9,326 nt of DNA from Sedimentisphaerales bacterium (GTDB lineage: Bacteria > Planctomycetota > Phycisphaerae > Sedimentisphaerales > SG8-4): the NCBI GenBank assembly GCA_016932895.1, contig JAFGCA010000716.1, forward strand, positions 1-9,326, in the 5' to 3' direction. Of this stretch, positions 1-5,721 are shown in pieces (the first letter of the stretch is position 1; each line of letters starts with the position of its first letter). The translations under genes and the position numbers were made by a program. The notes under the pieces were generated by a model. The model was not told the origin of the DNA and ran no database searches. It saw only the letters and a program-made list of their open reading frames with translations.

Positions 1-51
1 CTGTCGGAGGGAACTGAACCCATCATACCAGAACCCGTTTCTTCCTGACAC

Positions 52-68
52 CAGCCGCGAAGCGGCTG
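52..68. repeat. Perfect 7-bp hairpin, REP- or terminator-like
   Basis: CAGCCGC (52-58) and GCGGCTG (62-68) are perfect reverse complements around a GAA loop. No T-run follows on either side, so an intrinsic terminator is not well supported. The hairpin directly abuts the CATTGCGAG-type inverted repeat and may belong to the same repeat element. Confidence 0.45.
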
Positions 69-73
69 ACCGA

Positions 74-113
74 CTCGCAATGACATGTTGTGCGTTCTGT
101 TTGTCATTGCGAG
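74..113. repeat. Inverted CATTGCGAG-type interspersed repeats
   Basis: CTCGCAATGACA (74-85) and TGTCATTGCGAG (102-113) are perfect 12-bp reverse complements separated by 16 bases. The right copy continues as CAGCGCAGCGACGAGACAAT (114-133), the layout of a repeat family (TCATTGCGAG, an AGCG-rich middle, then CAATCTC) that I know from intergenic regions of many unrelated bacterial genomes. The two copies face each other, so the element may be a pair of repeats or a small MITE-like unit. Copy number in this genome cannot be told from one window. Confidence 0.55.
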
Positions 114-289
114 CAGCGCAGCGACGAGACAATCTCCTGCCGCATTGGCGGAGAACCCGCGTGGTGGAACGCCCGATGTCCGGAGGGCGAGAGCGAGCAT
201 GGGCCGGGGTTTTCCTGCCGGACGCCGGGCCTGCGCCTCGACACCCGAAAAAAATGCGATTTCTGCGTTACCGACCGCCCTGTATGTGC

Positions 290-329
290 CTTAACGATAC
301 AGAGAAAGAAGGTCTGTACAGGAGTTAAG
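290..329 (+). other. Stem-loop just before a candidate small ORF
   Basis: CTTAAC (290-295) pairs with GTTAAG (324-329), and TACAG (298-302) pairs with CTGTA (314-318), giving a two-part stem with an asymmetric internal loop and an 11-base A/G-rich apical loop. The ribosome-binding motif AGGAG (320-324) of the small ORF at 331 lies inside the 3' side, so folding could affect its translation. Function is inferred only from position. Confidence 0.3.
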
Positions 330-330
330 T

Positions 331-423
331 ATGGCATTTGGACGCATCCAACCCGGAGATCCGCACGGCGGCGCGGGATTTGGATTTTCTCCTGTGCAAA
401 CCTTAAGGTCTTTGCGTAAATAG
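331..423 (+). CDS. Candidate 30-residue small protein or leader peptide
   Basis: A 31-codon reading frame starts with ATG at 331 and ends with TAG at 421-423. It is preceded by AGGAG at 320-324 with a six-base spacer, a better ribosome-binding site than several larger genes in this window have. The predicted peptide begins MAFGRIQPGD, is Gly/Pro-rich in the middle (HGGAGFGF) and ends with a basic segment (RSLRK). I recognise no family, signal peptide or membrane segment. Its 3' end overlaps the palindrome at 396-415, and it lies 141 bases before the large surface-protein gene, so it could be a leader peptide, an independent small protein, or a chance frame inside a repeated or structured RNA element. 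Very short frames with a Shine-Dalgarno-like sequence occur by chance, so confidence is modest. Confidence 0.33.
   Translation: MAFGRIQPGDPHGGAGFGFSPVQTLRSLRK
396..415. promoter_or_regulatory. Imperfect palindrome, possible operator or RNA stem
   Basis: The 20 bases hold a perfect 10-bp palindrome, ACCTTAAGGT (400-409), flanked by GCAA (396-399) and TTGC (412-415), which also pair but with a two-base offset. It lies in the A+T-rich stretch before the first large gene. It could be a protein-binding dyad or an RNA hairpin; nothing here decides between them. Confidence 0.3.
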
Positions 424-494
424 ATTTATAGTAGCTTGATCTTTGGTTTTCGAAGTATTGTAACGTGTCGCCCGATCTCATCGGACGCGTCGAA

Positions 495-548
495 CCGGCG
501 GCAACATCGGAAGGGGAGTCCGGGTTTGCCGGGGTGCCAGACCGCCGG
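495..548 (+). promoter_or_regulatory. Stem-loop in the leader of the surface-protein gene
   Basis: CCGGCGG (495-501) and CCGCCGG (542-548) are perfect reverse complements enclosing 40 bases. Inside is a smaller hairpin, CCGG (520-523) with CCGG (529-532) around GTTTG. The outer stem ends two bases before the Shine-Dalgarno AAAGGAG (551-557) of the gene at 565, so it could influence translation. A shorter hairpin, CCGAT/ATCGG, lies just upstream (472-484). I do not recognise a known riboswitch class. Confidence 0.33.
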
Positions 549-550
549 AG

Positions 551-557
551 AAAGGAG
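551..557 (+). promoter_or_regulatory. Ribosome-binding site that sets the start at 565
   Basis: AAAGGAG lies seven bases before the ATG at 565. No comparable motif precedes the in-frame ATG at 436. The 565 start also puts a classical signal peptide at the N-terminus, so the longer frame from 436 is rejected. Confidence 0.8.
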
Positions 558-564
558 CCGTAAG

Positions 565-3405
565 ATGTTTGTCGTTGTGGAAAAAAGAAGTCCGAGCGCA
601 GCGGTGTTAGCCGTGGTGCTGGCCCTGACGATGCTGGTCGCCTCGTCGGTGGAGGGACGGTTATCGCGGCGCAGTTCTGGTAGCAGCAGCCGATCCAGCA
701 CGCAGACGTCGCGGCCCAGTTCCTCGCCGAGCCGTTCGTCTATTTCGCGATCAACTCCGTCTCGGTCGTCGATTTCACGCTCGACGCCATCGCGGTCGTC
801 GATTAGCCGCAGCTCGCTGTCGAGTCGTATGTCGAGTCACAGGCAGTCTTTACAGTCGCAATCGACCAGTACATCGCGGTCGCTAAGTTCCTCGCGGCCC
901 TCGACGAGTATCAGCCGGAGCCCGTCGTCCTCCTTTCAAAGCAGGTCCTCCAGCCAGATTCGGAGGCCCAGCTCATCGCCAAACACGCGCTCGGTCGTCC
1001 CGCAGCCCAGTCCTTCGACGTCGTCGGGCTCGAGCCGAAGCTCGATCTCCAGCCGGATCGTCACGGGCCGACGGTCGCTCCCGACCACCACGCGCGCCCC
1101 AAGCACGCCGTCGATCACACGCCGCAGCACGGTCCCATCGCAATCTTCCACCATCACTCGTACGCCCAGCACCTCGTCTTCTTCGAGCCCGAGCTCAAGC
1201 AGCCTATCGACGAGTTCCAGTTCTTCCTCGTCGAATTCGACGGTTCTTTCGAGCCCCACCCGAAGCTCGGTGTTCCGCTCGAGCCCGACGCGGAGTACCG
1301 TGTCCGGGTCCAACAGCACGCGAAGTTCGGTGTTTCGCTCGAATCCGACACGCAGCATGGTGGCCCGGCCGACCGATTCGCAGAACACCGGCGTGATGCG
1401 AAAATCGCTGACGGATCGCCTGACCGCTCAAAGGGCACCTGTGATGAGGTCCGGGACGGAACCGGTGAATCGCCAGTCTGTTTCCAGCTCGGTACGGAGG
1501 CCCGGTCCCGGGTTGGTGCGGCGTGACTCTTCCGTGCGATCGAGCGCGCCCGAGAGATCGACGTCGCCGTCTCAGTCCGGCTCGTCGAGCGGGACAAGTT
1601 TCCGTCGCGGTTCGCTGGTGCGGCGTCTGACGGATCGGGCAAAGGAGCCGAGTGCCCAACAGCAGGCTTCTTCGCCAGCCCGGAGTTCGGCGACGGTGGA
1701 AGGTGCGGCGCGCAGCCCGCTTTCGTCGCCGCTGCGGCAGGTCGGTGGAACGGGCGTTCGGAGCAGCCGGTCCGCTTCGCGAGACGCCACGACCGGGTTG
1801 CGAGAGAGCAAGCCCGCCCTGCGGGATGGTACGGCCGGACTGCGGGAGAGCAAGCCCGCCCTGCGTGAGAGCCGGTCGGGGCTGAGGGATCATATTCGCA
1901 GCGCGAGGACCACAGCAGACAGCCGCGTCTCGCTGGCCGGGCAGGAGCGTGTGGTGGGCACGGAACTGCGCGACCGCACGGTCCTGAGCTCGCGGCTGAG
2001 CAAGTACAGCGGCAGGACGACCACGACCCGGCCGTTCGGCAGCCCGCTTCGCAACGACCCCGTCAGTCGACTTCGGCGTCCGCACGTGGTGTATCACGAC
2101 CGCCCGCACCAGATCCAGCACACACCGCGCCACGTCTACACCTACTACGACCGCCACCATCGCATGTGCCACCGCATCATCTGGCCGCGATACCACTATC
2201 CGGTGTACTATTCCTGGGGCCCGCACGCGACGTTTGGCTGCGTATATCCGTACTATCACCGCAAGTACGTGTTCGTCAGCCTCGGGGGCTACTGGCCCTT
2301 CGGTTATTCGTATCTCCGCTACTACTGGTACGGCTACCATCCCTACGCCTGGTACGGGTACTACCCGGTCCCGCGCGAGGCTTCCTATGACACGCAAAAC
2401 TACTACACGTACAATTACTACACCGGTGAGCAGCCGGCCACGTACACCGAGCAGCCCGTTCCTGGCGACATGCAGGAACGCCTCCAGCAGCAACAGGGAC
2501 AACCGGCCGAGCAGACGTTGGCCGACACGCGGTTCGAGGAAGGCGTCAAGAGTTTCGAATCCGGAGATTACACTACGGCCGCCGCCAAGTTTGCCACCGC
2601 CATCAAGCTGGCCCCGGACGATGTGATTCTTCCCTTCGCGCACGCACAGGCCCTTTTCGCCGACCGGCAATATTCCGCCGCGGCACAGGTCCTGCGCGAC
2701 GCCTTCAAGAGCATGTCGCCGGAAAAGGAGGGGATCTTCTATCCGCGCGGGCTGTATCCCGATGACGACGTTTTGTTCGCGCAGATCGAGCGGCTCCTGG
2801 ACAAGCTGGAGCAGTTCGGCTACGACGGCGACCTGCAGCTTCTGCTCGGATACCACCTGCTGGGGATCGGCGAGACGGAGTATGCCCGCCGGCCGCTGGA
2901 ATTGGCCAGCCGGGACATCCAGAACGCCGAGGCCGCCCGGACCATGCTGTCGCTCCTGGAGAAGATGGAGGCCGACGTGACGGCGGGCAGCCAGGGCGGC
3001 GCCGCGCCGAACACGCAGGTCGGCGCGACCGATTCGCCACAGACCACGGCCGGCGCCACCGCGGCGCCGGCTGGACAGGGCAAAGCCGAAGTGCTGCGTC
3101 GTTTAGCCGAAGACGAGAAGCCGGCAGGCCAGGAAGGCCCCGCCAGAAGCGCTCCGCAAGAGGCGAGCCCTTCCGGCGCTCCTGAGAAGTCACTGCTCAC
3201 GGAACCGAAGAAGAGTCCGGGGACGCAAAGCCTGACCGACCCGCTCAAAGGTACGCAGGGTGCCAATGACTCTGACGTTATATCCGCACCGGGCGGCGCG
3301 GGTGCCGGCGTCGCAATCGGGGCGAAAGAGCCGCCCGCAAACAAAGAGGATGATGATGGCAACGCAGCGGCGTCAAATTCTGCTGTCCGTTCTCCTGGCA
3401 AGTAG
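565..3405 (+). CDS. Exported Ser/Arg-rich, Tyr-rich, TPR-like protein
   Basis: 946 residues from the ATG at 565, chosen for the Shine-Dalgarno site and signal peptide. Residues 1-32 are a typical signal peptide (basic VEKR, then hydrophobic AAVLAVVLALTMLVASS). Residues 33-300 are a Ser/Arg/Thr-rich low-complexity region with ten-residue repeats. A Gly/Arg/Ser-rich stretch with a 14-residue repeat (411-442) follows. Residues 507-631 are extraordinarily aromatic, with about 30 Tyr plus many His and Trp. Residues 654-802 look like TPR helices (FEEGVKSFESGDYTTAAAKF, then a second and a weaker third unit). The tail (803-946) is Ala/Gly/Pro-rich and probably disordered. No catalytic motif is seen. 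A structural, adhesive or envelope-scaffold role outside the cytoplasm is inference. The gene overlaps the next by 50 bases, so the two are probably co-transcribed. I do not recognise a named family. Confidence 0.85.
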   Translation: MFVVVEKRSPSAAVLAVVLALTMLVASSVEGRLSRRSSGSSSRSSTQTSRPSSSPSRSSISRSTPSRSSISRSTPSRSSISRSSLSSRMSSHRQSLQSQSTSTSRSLSSSRPSTSISRSPSSSFQSRSSSQIRRPSSSPNTRSVVPQPSPSTSSGSSRSSISSRIVTGRRSLPTTTRAPSTPSITRRSTVPSQSSTITRTPSTSSSSSPSSSSLSTSSSSSSSNSTVLSSPTRSSVFRSSPTRSTVSGSNSTRSSVFRSNPTRSMVARPTDSQNTGVMRKSLTDRLTAQRAPVMRSGTEPVNRQSVSSSVRRPGPGLVRRDSSVRSSAPERSTSPSQSGSSSGTSFRRGSLVRRLTDRAKEPSAQQQASSPARSSATVEGAARSPLSSPLRQVGGTGVRSSRSASRDATTGLRESKPALRDGTAGLRESKPALRESRSGLRDHIRSARTTADSRVSLAGQERVVGTELRDRTVLSSRLSKYSGRTTTTRPFGSPLRNDPVSRLRRPHVVYHDRPHQIQHTPRHVYTYYDRHHRMCHRIIWPRYHYPVYYSWGPHATFGCVYPYYHRKYVFVSLGGYWPFGYSYLRYYWYGYHPYAWYGYYPVPREASYDTQNYYTYNYYTGEQPATYTEQPVPGDMQERLQQQQGQPAEQTLADTRFEEGVKSFESGDYTTAAAKFATAIKLAPDDVILPFAHAQALFADRQYSAAAQVLRDAFKSMSPEKEGIFYPRGLYPDDDVLFAQIERLLDKLEQFGYDGDLQLLLGYHLLGIGETEYARRPLELASRDIQNAEAARTMLSLLEKMEADVTAGSQGGAAPNTQVGATDSPQTTAGATAAPAGQGKAEVLRRLAEDEKPAGQEGPARSAPQEASPSGAPEKSLLTEPKKSPGTQSLTDPLKGTQGANDSDVISAPGGAGAGVAIGAKEPPANKEDDDGNAAASNSAVRSPGK
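727..816 (+). repeat. Three tandem 30-base units (PSRSSISRST)
   Basis: Three consecutive 30-base units (727-756, 757-786, 787-816) encode PSRSSISRST, the same again, and PSRSSISRSS. Synonymous codons differ between units, so the repeat is better kept in protein than in DNA, suggesting selection on composition after duplication. Confidence 0.75.
1261..1374 (+). repeat. Second ten-residue tandem repeat block
   Basis: Units of exactly 30 bases begin at 1261, 1291, 1321 and 1351. They encode RSSVFRSSPT, RSTVSGSNST, RSSVFRSNPT and a diverged, shorter RSMVARPT. Units one and three are the most alike, which suggests a two-unit (60-base) duplication. Confidence 0.7.
1795..1890 (+). repeat. 42-base tandem repeat (GLRESKPALR units)
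   Basis: Two 42-base units (1795-1836, 1837-1878) encode GLRESKPALRDGTA and GLRESKPALRESRS, followed by a partial GLRD (1879-1890). The period differs from the ten-residue repeats upstream, so this block probably arose separately. Confidence 0.7.
3345..3349 (+). promoter_or_regulatory. Ribosome-binding site for the propeller gene
   Basis: AGAGG at 3345-3349 lies six bases before the third of three consecutive in-frame ATG codons (3350, 3353, 3356). The frame is open back to an ATG at 3260, but that start would put about 30 residues ahead of the signal peptide. Confidence 0.6.
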
Positions 3406-4576
3406 TCTGGCGACGGCGGCCGCGACGGCCGGGTCGTGGGAGGAGTTTCCCGTGCTGCCCAGCCCGGACGACCAGGAGATGCCCGATATTCAGGGCACGC
3501 TGGTGGTCTGGCAGGAGTACGTCTCGCAGTATGGCGATTACGATATCTACGTTGCCGATATCAACGATCTGGACGAGCTGCTCGTGACGTCGATAGGGGA
3601 TGCCGGCGATCAGACGAATCCGGTTGTGTATCGTGATACCGTCGTCTGGCAGGATTTCATTGCGGAGGGGGATGGGGGAGACTGGGACATTCGTATGGCG
3701 GTCGTCAGCGATATGAACGAGCCTGAAGTGTTTGCCGTGTCCAATCTCGTTGGCCTCGACGAGCAACAGCCTGCGATCAGCGGGTGTACGGTTGTCTGGG
3801 AAGAGACCGCCGGCGTAGACTTCGACATCTACGGCGCCGACGTCACCGATCCCTGTCTGCCTCTGGTTTTCCCGGTGGCGCCGTTCGGACTCGATCAGCG
3901 CCGGCCGGCGATCGACCGAAACACCGTCGTCTGGGAGGACAACTTCTTCGGCGATTGGGACCTTCTCGGCGCCGATGTCTGGCTGCGCGACGAGCCGGCG
4001 CAGTTGACGGTCGCACTGTTCGAGAAGGATCAACGGAACGCCGCTGTTAGCAGGGGGACGGTTGTCTGGGAGGACAATTTCTTCGGCGATTGGGACGTGT
4101 ATGCCGCAAGGGTATCCGAGCGGGGAACCCCGGACGACTTCGCCATTGCCGAGACCGAGGCCGACGAGCGGAACCCCGACGTGGACGGGCACCTGATCGT
4201 GTGGCAGGGCAATCGCGACGGAAACTGGGATATCTTCGGCTACAACCTGGTCACGCGGCGCACGTTTCGAATCACGAACGACCCGGGCGACCAGATCAAC
4301 CCGGCCGTCAGCGGAAATACCGTCGTGTGGCAGGACAACCGCGACGGACGCTGGAACATCTATGCGGTCGTTCTCGACGGTCCGGCCGTGGTGCGCTGCG
4401 GCAAGAAGCTGCCCGGCGACTTCGACGGCAATTGCCGGGTCGATTTTGCGGATTTGGCGCTGATGGCGTCGGCGTGGCTCGAATGCGAGCTGGACCAGCC
4501 CGATCTATGCGGTCCCGCATTCGACGGTCCCGGAAAGGGGAAAAATGGCGGGCGTCGGCCCCCGAATACGTTGTAG
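3356..4576 (+). CDS. Exported seven-bladed beta-propeller, dockerin-like tail
   Basis: 406 residues from the ATG at 3356. Residues 1-26 form a signal peptide (MATQRRQ, then LLSVLLASSLATAAATAG). Seven repeats of 42-50 residues follow, each with VVW(Q/E) and a downstream D-W-D-I-Y-like strand; the repeat tryptophans fall at about residues 52, 98, 148, 193, 238, 283 and 325. Seven units match a closed propeller of the TolB/surface-protein kind, resembling the VVWQDNR repeat of archaeal and bacterial surface proteins. Residues 354-380 (GDFDGNCRVDFADLALMASAWL) form one dockerin-type EF-hand-like calcium loop, typical of exported Phycisphaerae proteins, followed by a basic Gly/Pro-rich end. It has no recognisable enzyme motif; binding of protein or polysaccharide at the cell surface is inferred. 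The start lies inside the upstream gene, suggesting translational coupling. Confidence 0.85.
   Translation: MATQRRQILLSVLLASSLATAAATAGSWEEFPVLPSPDDQEMPDIQGTLVVWQEYVSQYGDYDIYVADINDLDELLVTSIGDAGDQTNPVVYRDTVVWQDFIAEGDGGDWDIRMAVVSDMNEPEVFAVSNLVGLDEQQPAISGCTVVWEETAGVDFDIYGADVTDPCLPLVFPVAPFGLDQRRPAIDRNTVVWEDNFFGDWDLLGADVWLRDEPAQLTVALFEKDQRNAAVSRGTVVWEDNFFGDWDVYAARVSERGTPDDFAIAETEADERNPDVDGHLIVWQGNRDGNWDIFGYNLVTRRTFRITNDPGDQINPAVSGNTVVWQDNRDGRWNIYAVVLDGPAVVRCGKKLPGDFDGNCRVDFADLALMASAWLECELDQPDLCGPAFDGPGKGKNGGRRPPNTL
3930..4096 (+). repeat. Near-identical DNA in propeller blades four and five
   Basis: A 32-base stretch at 3930-3961 recurs at 4065-4096 with one mismatch, both encoding WEDNFFGDWD. The 135-base offset is exactly one blade (45 codons). 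Other blades share the protein pattern but not the DNA, so these two come from a recent duplication or gene conversion. Confidence 0.75.
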
Positions 4577-4580
4577 AACC

Positions 4581-4620
4581 GCCGGCCGACCGATGGGACG
4601 GCCTCGGCGACAGGATGTTT
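4581..4620 (+). terminator. Weak terminator-like hairpin after the propeller gene
   Basis: GGCCG (4584-4588) pairs with CGGCC (4599-4603), extended after a bulge by GCC (4581-4583) with GGC (4606-4608). Only a TTTT run (4617-4620) follows, eight bases after the stem, so this is a weak candidate. Its place between the propeller stop codon and the next promoter is what favours it. Confidence 0.25.
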
Positions 4621-4633
4621 TGGAGCTTGGCAG

Positions 4634-4662
4634 TTGAGTTGTTCATATATCTGCGATAGAAT
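4634..4662 (+). promoter_or_regulatory. Sigma-70-like promoter before the sigma-factor gene
   Basis: TTGAGT (4634-4639) and TAGAAT (4657-4662) are separated by 17 bases and match the consensus hexamers at four and five of six positions. Transcription would begin near 4669, leaving a leader of about 115 bases with G+C-rich inverted repeats at 4705-4735. This is the best promoter candidate for the operon that follows. Confidence 0.45.
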
Positions 4663-4782
4663 GGGGGATTGCGGGGCTTGGTGTCCCGCGTCTTCTGTTT
4701 GCCAGGGACAGGTCCCCGGGCGGGGCGGCCCCCGGCAGCGAACGTCGAAGAAACCGAGAAGCAGGGAACGAAGTGATCGGGT

Positions 4783-5355
4783 ATGGACAAGCGGCTGCGA
4801 AACGCTCTAAGAGGACTGACGGCTCCGGATCCTGACTCGCGTCGGCGAGCCATGGAGCCGTTCGTGCGATTGACCTTTGGCATGTTCATCAGGCATTTGC
4901 ATCGCTACCTTGGCAACGAGGTCGAGTGCGAGGATGTACTGGAAGATGTGTACGCGGATATCTGGGAAAACCCGGACCATTTGCGGGATGTCGAAAACGA
5001 ACGGCACCTGCTGCGGACCGTCTACCTGTACTACATGCGCAAACGCCTGCGCGAGGTGTATCGAAGGATGAATCGAAGTCTGTATTTGTCTCAGAAGGAT
5101 ATGCAGAACCTGGTGGCCCCGGAACTGGGCTTGTGTGAGCTCATGTCGCAGGCGGAGCTCAAGCAGATTTTGCATCGGATGCTGGGCAAGCTCAAGGCAC
5201 GGGAGCGCAAGGCGATCGAGCTCTGGATGCAGGGGATGTCGAACCGGGCGATTGCCAATGAGCTCAAGACGACCGTCGGGGCCGTCAAGATGTTGGAGTT
5301 TCGCACGGTGTTGAAGTTGCGGAAGATGTTGAAAGATTACACCGACGAAGACTGA
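4783..5355 (+). CDS. ECF-type RNA polymerase sigma factor
   Basis: 190 residues, the usual ECF length. Residues 27-95 fit sigma region 2, with an acidic helix (ECEDVLEDVYADIWENP) and an aromatic/basic segment (YLYYMRKRLREVYRR) where -10 recognition and core binding occur. Residues 127-186 fit region 4: LKARERKAIELWMQGMSNRA, then a helix-turn-helix (AIANELKTTVGAVKMLEFR) that would read the -35 element. No C-terminal extension or membrane segment is present. The start at 4783 is the only ATG before an in-frame stop at 4774, although its ribosome-binding site is poor. No recognisable anti-sigma factor lies next to it; the following gene encodes a soluble 101-residue protein. It may be controlled by its own expression level or by a neighbour. 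Target genes are unknown. Confidence 0.85.
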   Translation: MDKRLRNALRGLTAPDPDSRRRAMEPFVRLTFGMFIRHLHRYLGNEVECEDVLEDVYADIWENPDHLRDVENERHLLRTVYLYYMRKRLREVYRRMNRSLYLSQKDMQNLVAPELGLCELMSQAELKQILHRMLGKLKARERKAIELWMQGMSNRAIANELKTTVGAVKMLEFRTVLKLRKMLKDYTDED

Positions 5356-5385
5356 GTGTCTTCTTCCTGACAGGAGCAGTCTGCA

Positions 5386-5691
5386 ATGGCGAATGTGAAT
5401 CGAGAAGTTCAGGAGTTGCTGGCCGACTACGCGTCGGCGCTGCGGGACGGTTGCCTGCCCGCTTTTCTGAAATCGCTGACGCGGGAGGAGGCCGGCCGCA
5501 TCCACGATTCGGAGGAGTTCTGGGAAGCCACCGAGGTGGTGCGGCTGATGAACAGCGCCGGGTTTGGCGACCGGGTGGTGACTCCGGACGTAGGCCTTTT
5601 TATCTCGCGCGTTGACGCCGGAATCGCGTCGCGCCTCAAGAAGGGCAAGGCGCCAACGCGAAGTCGCAACCGAAGCCACGCGAATCTGTAG
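5386..5691 (+). CDS. Conserved-looking 101-residue protein, unknown function
   Basis: Starts 30 bases after the sigma-factor gene with AGGAG (5372-5376) nine bases before its ATG, so it is almost certainly co-transcribed. The first two thirds look helical and acidic (VNREVQELLADYASALRDG, then a LTREEAGRIHDSEEFWEATE segment). The last 20 residues are strongly basic (RLKKGKAPTRSRNRSHANL) and probably disordered. There is no signal peptide, membrane helix, cysteine pair or zinc-binding motif, so it is not a classical ZAS or membrane anti-sigma factor. The ELLADYASALRDG segment loosely recalls the short helical motif before planctomycete protein-kinase domains, but that is only an impression. Position next to the sigma factor suggests a regulatory partner; this is inference. 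Confidence 0.7.
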   Translation: MANVNREVQELLADYASALRDGCLPAFLKSLTREEAGRIHDSEEFWEATEVVRLMNSAGFGDRVVTPDVGLFISRVDAGIASRLKKGKAPTRSRNRSHANL

Positions 5692-5721
5692 TCCGGATAG
5701 TGACGAGATAGAAGTACTGAT

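Larger units (their letters stand above)
1..330. other. Intergenic region with repeats, no large gene
   Basis: No convincing long gene is visible here. Several frames stay open in both directions, but their translations are Arg/Pro/Cys-rich and lack a matching ribosome-binding site, as expected for non-coding high-GC sequence. The region holds a short hairpin (52-68), two inverted CATTGCGAG-type repeats (74-113) and a small stem-loop near its end (290-329). Between about 130 and 290 I see only G+C-rich, repeat-like sequence and an A7 tract near 249-255. The frame beginning at base 1 stops at 46-48 and could be the last 15 codons of an upstream gene, but this is too short to judge. Confidence 0.6.

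Noticed and set aside
1..48. C-terminal end of an upstream gene in frame 1
   Set aside because: Only 15 codons before a stop, with no recognisable sequence. Possible but not supportable.
394..424. Possible GEMM (c-di-GMP) riboswitch because of GCAAACC
   Set aside because: Only the short GCAAACC match is present; the conserved second stem and receptor parts are absent.
104..481. 125-codon minus-strand frame across the upstream repeats
   Set aside because: Its sequence comes from the interspersed repeat region, with no domain pattern or supporting context.
436..564. Longer N-terminus of the exported protein from ATG 436
   Set aside because: It would place 43 polar residues before a clear signal peptide, and no ribosome-binding site precedes 436.
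1204..2856. 550-codon open frame on the minus strand
   Set aside because: It is antisense to the exported protein gene, which has a signal peptide, a strong ribosome-binding site and TPR-like units. The antisense translation is Arg/Val/Pro-rich without domain features, as expected from high-GC codon bias.
3260..3355. Longer N-terminus of the propeller protein from ATG 3260
   Set aside because: It would bury the signal peptide and lies deep in the upstream gene. The AGAGG site supports the ATG cluster at 3350-3356.
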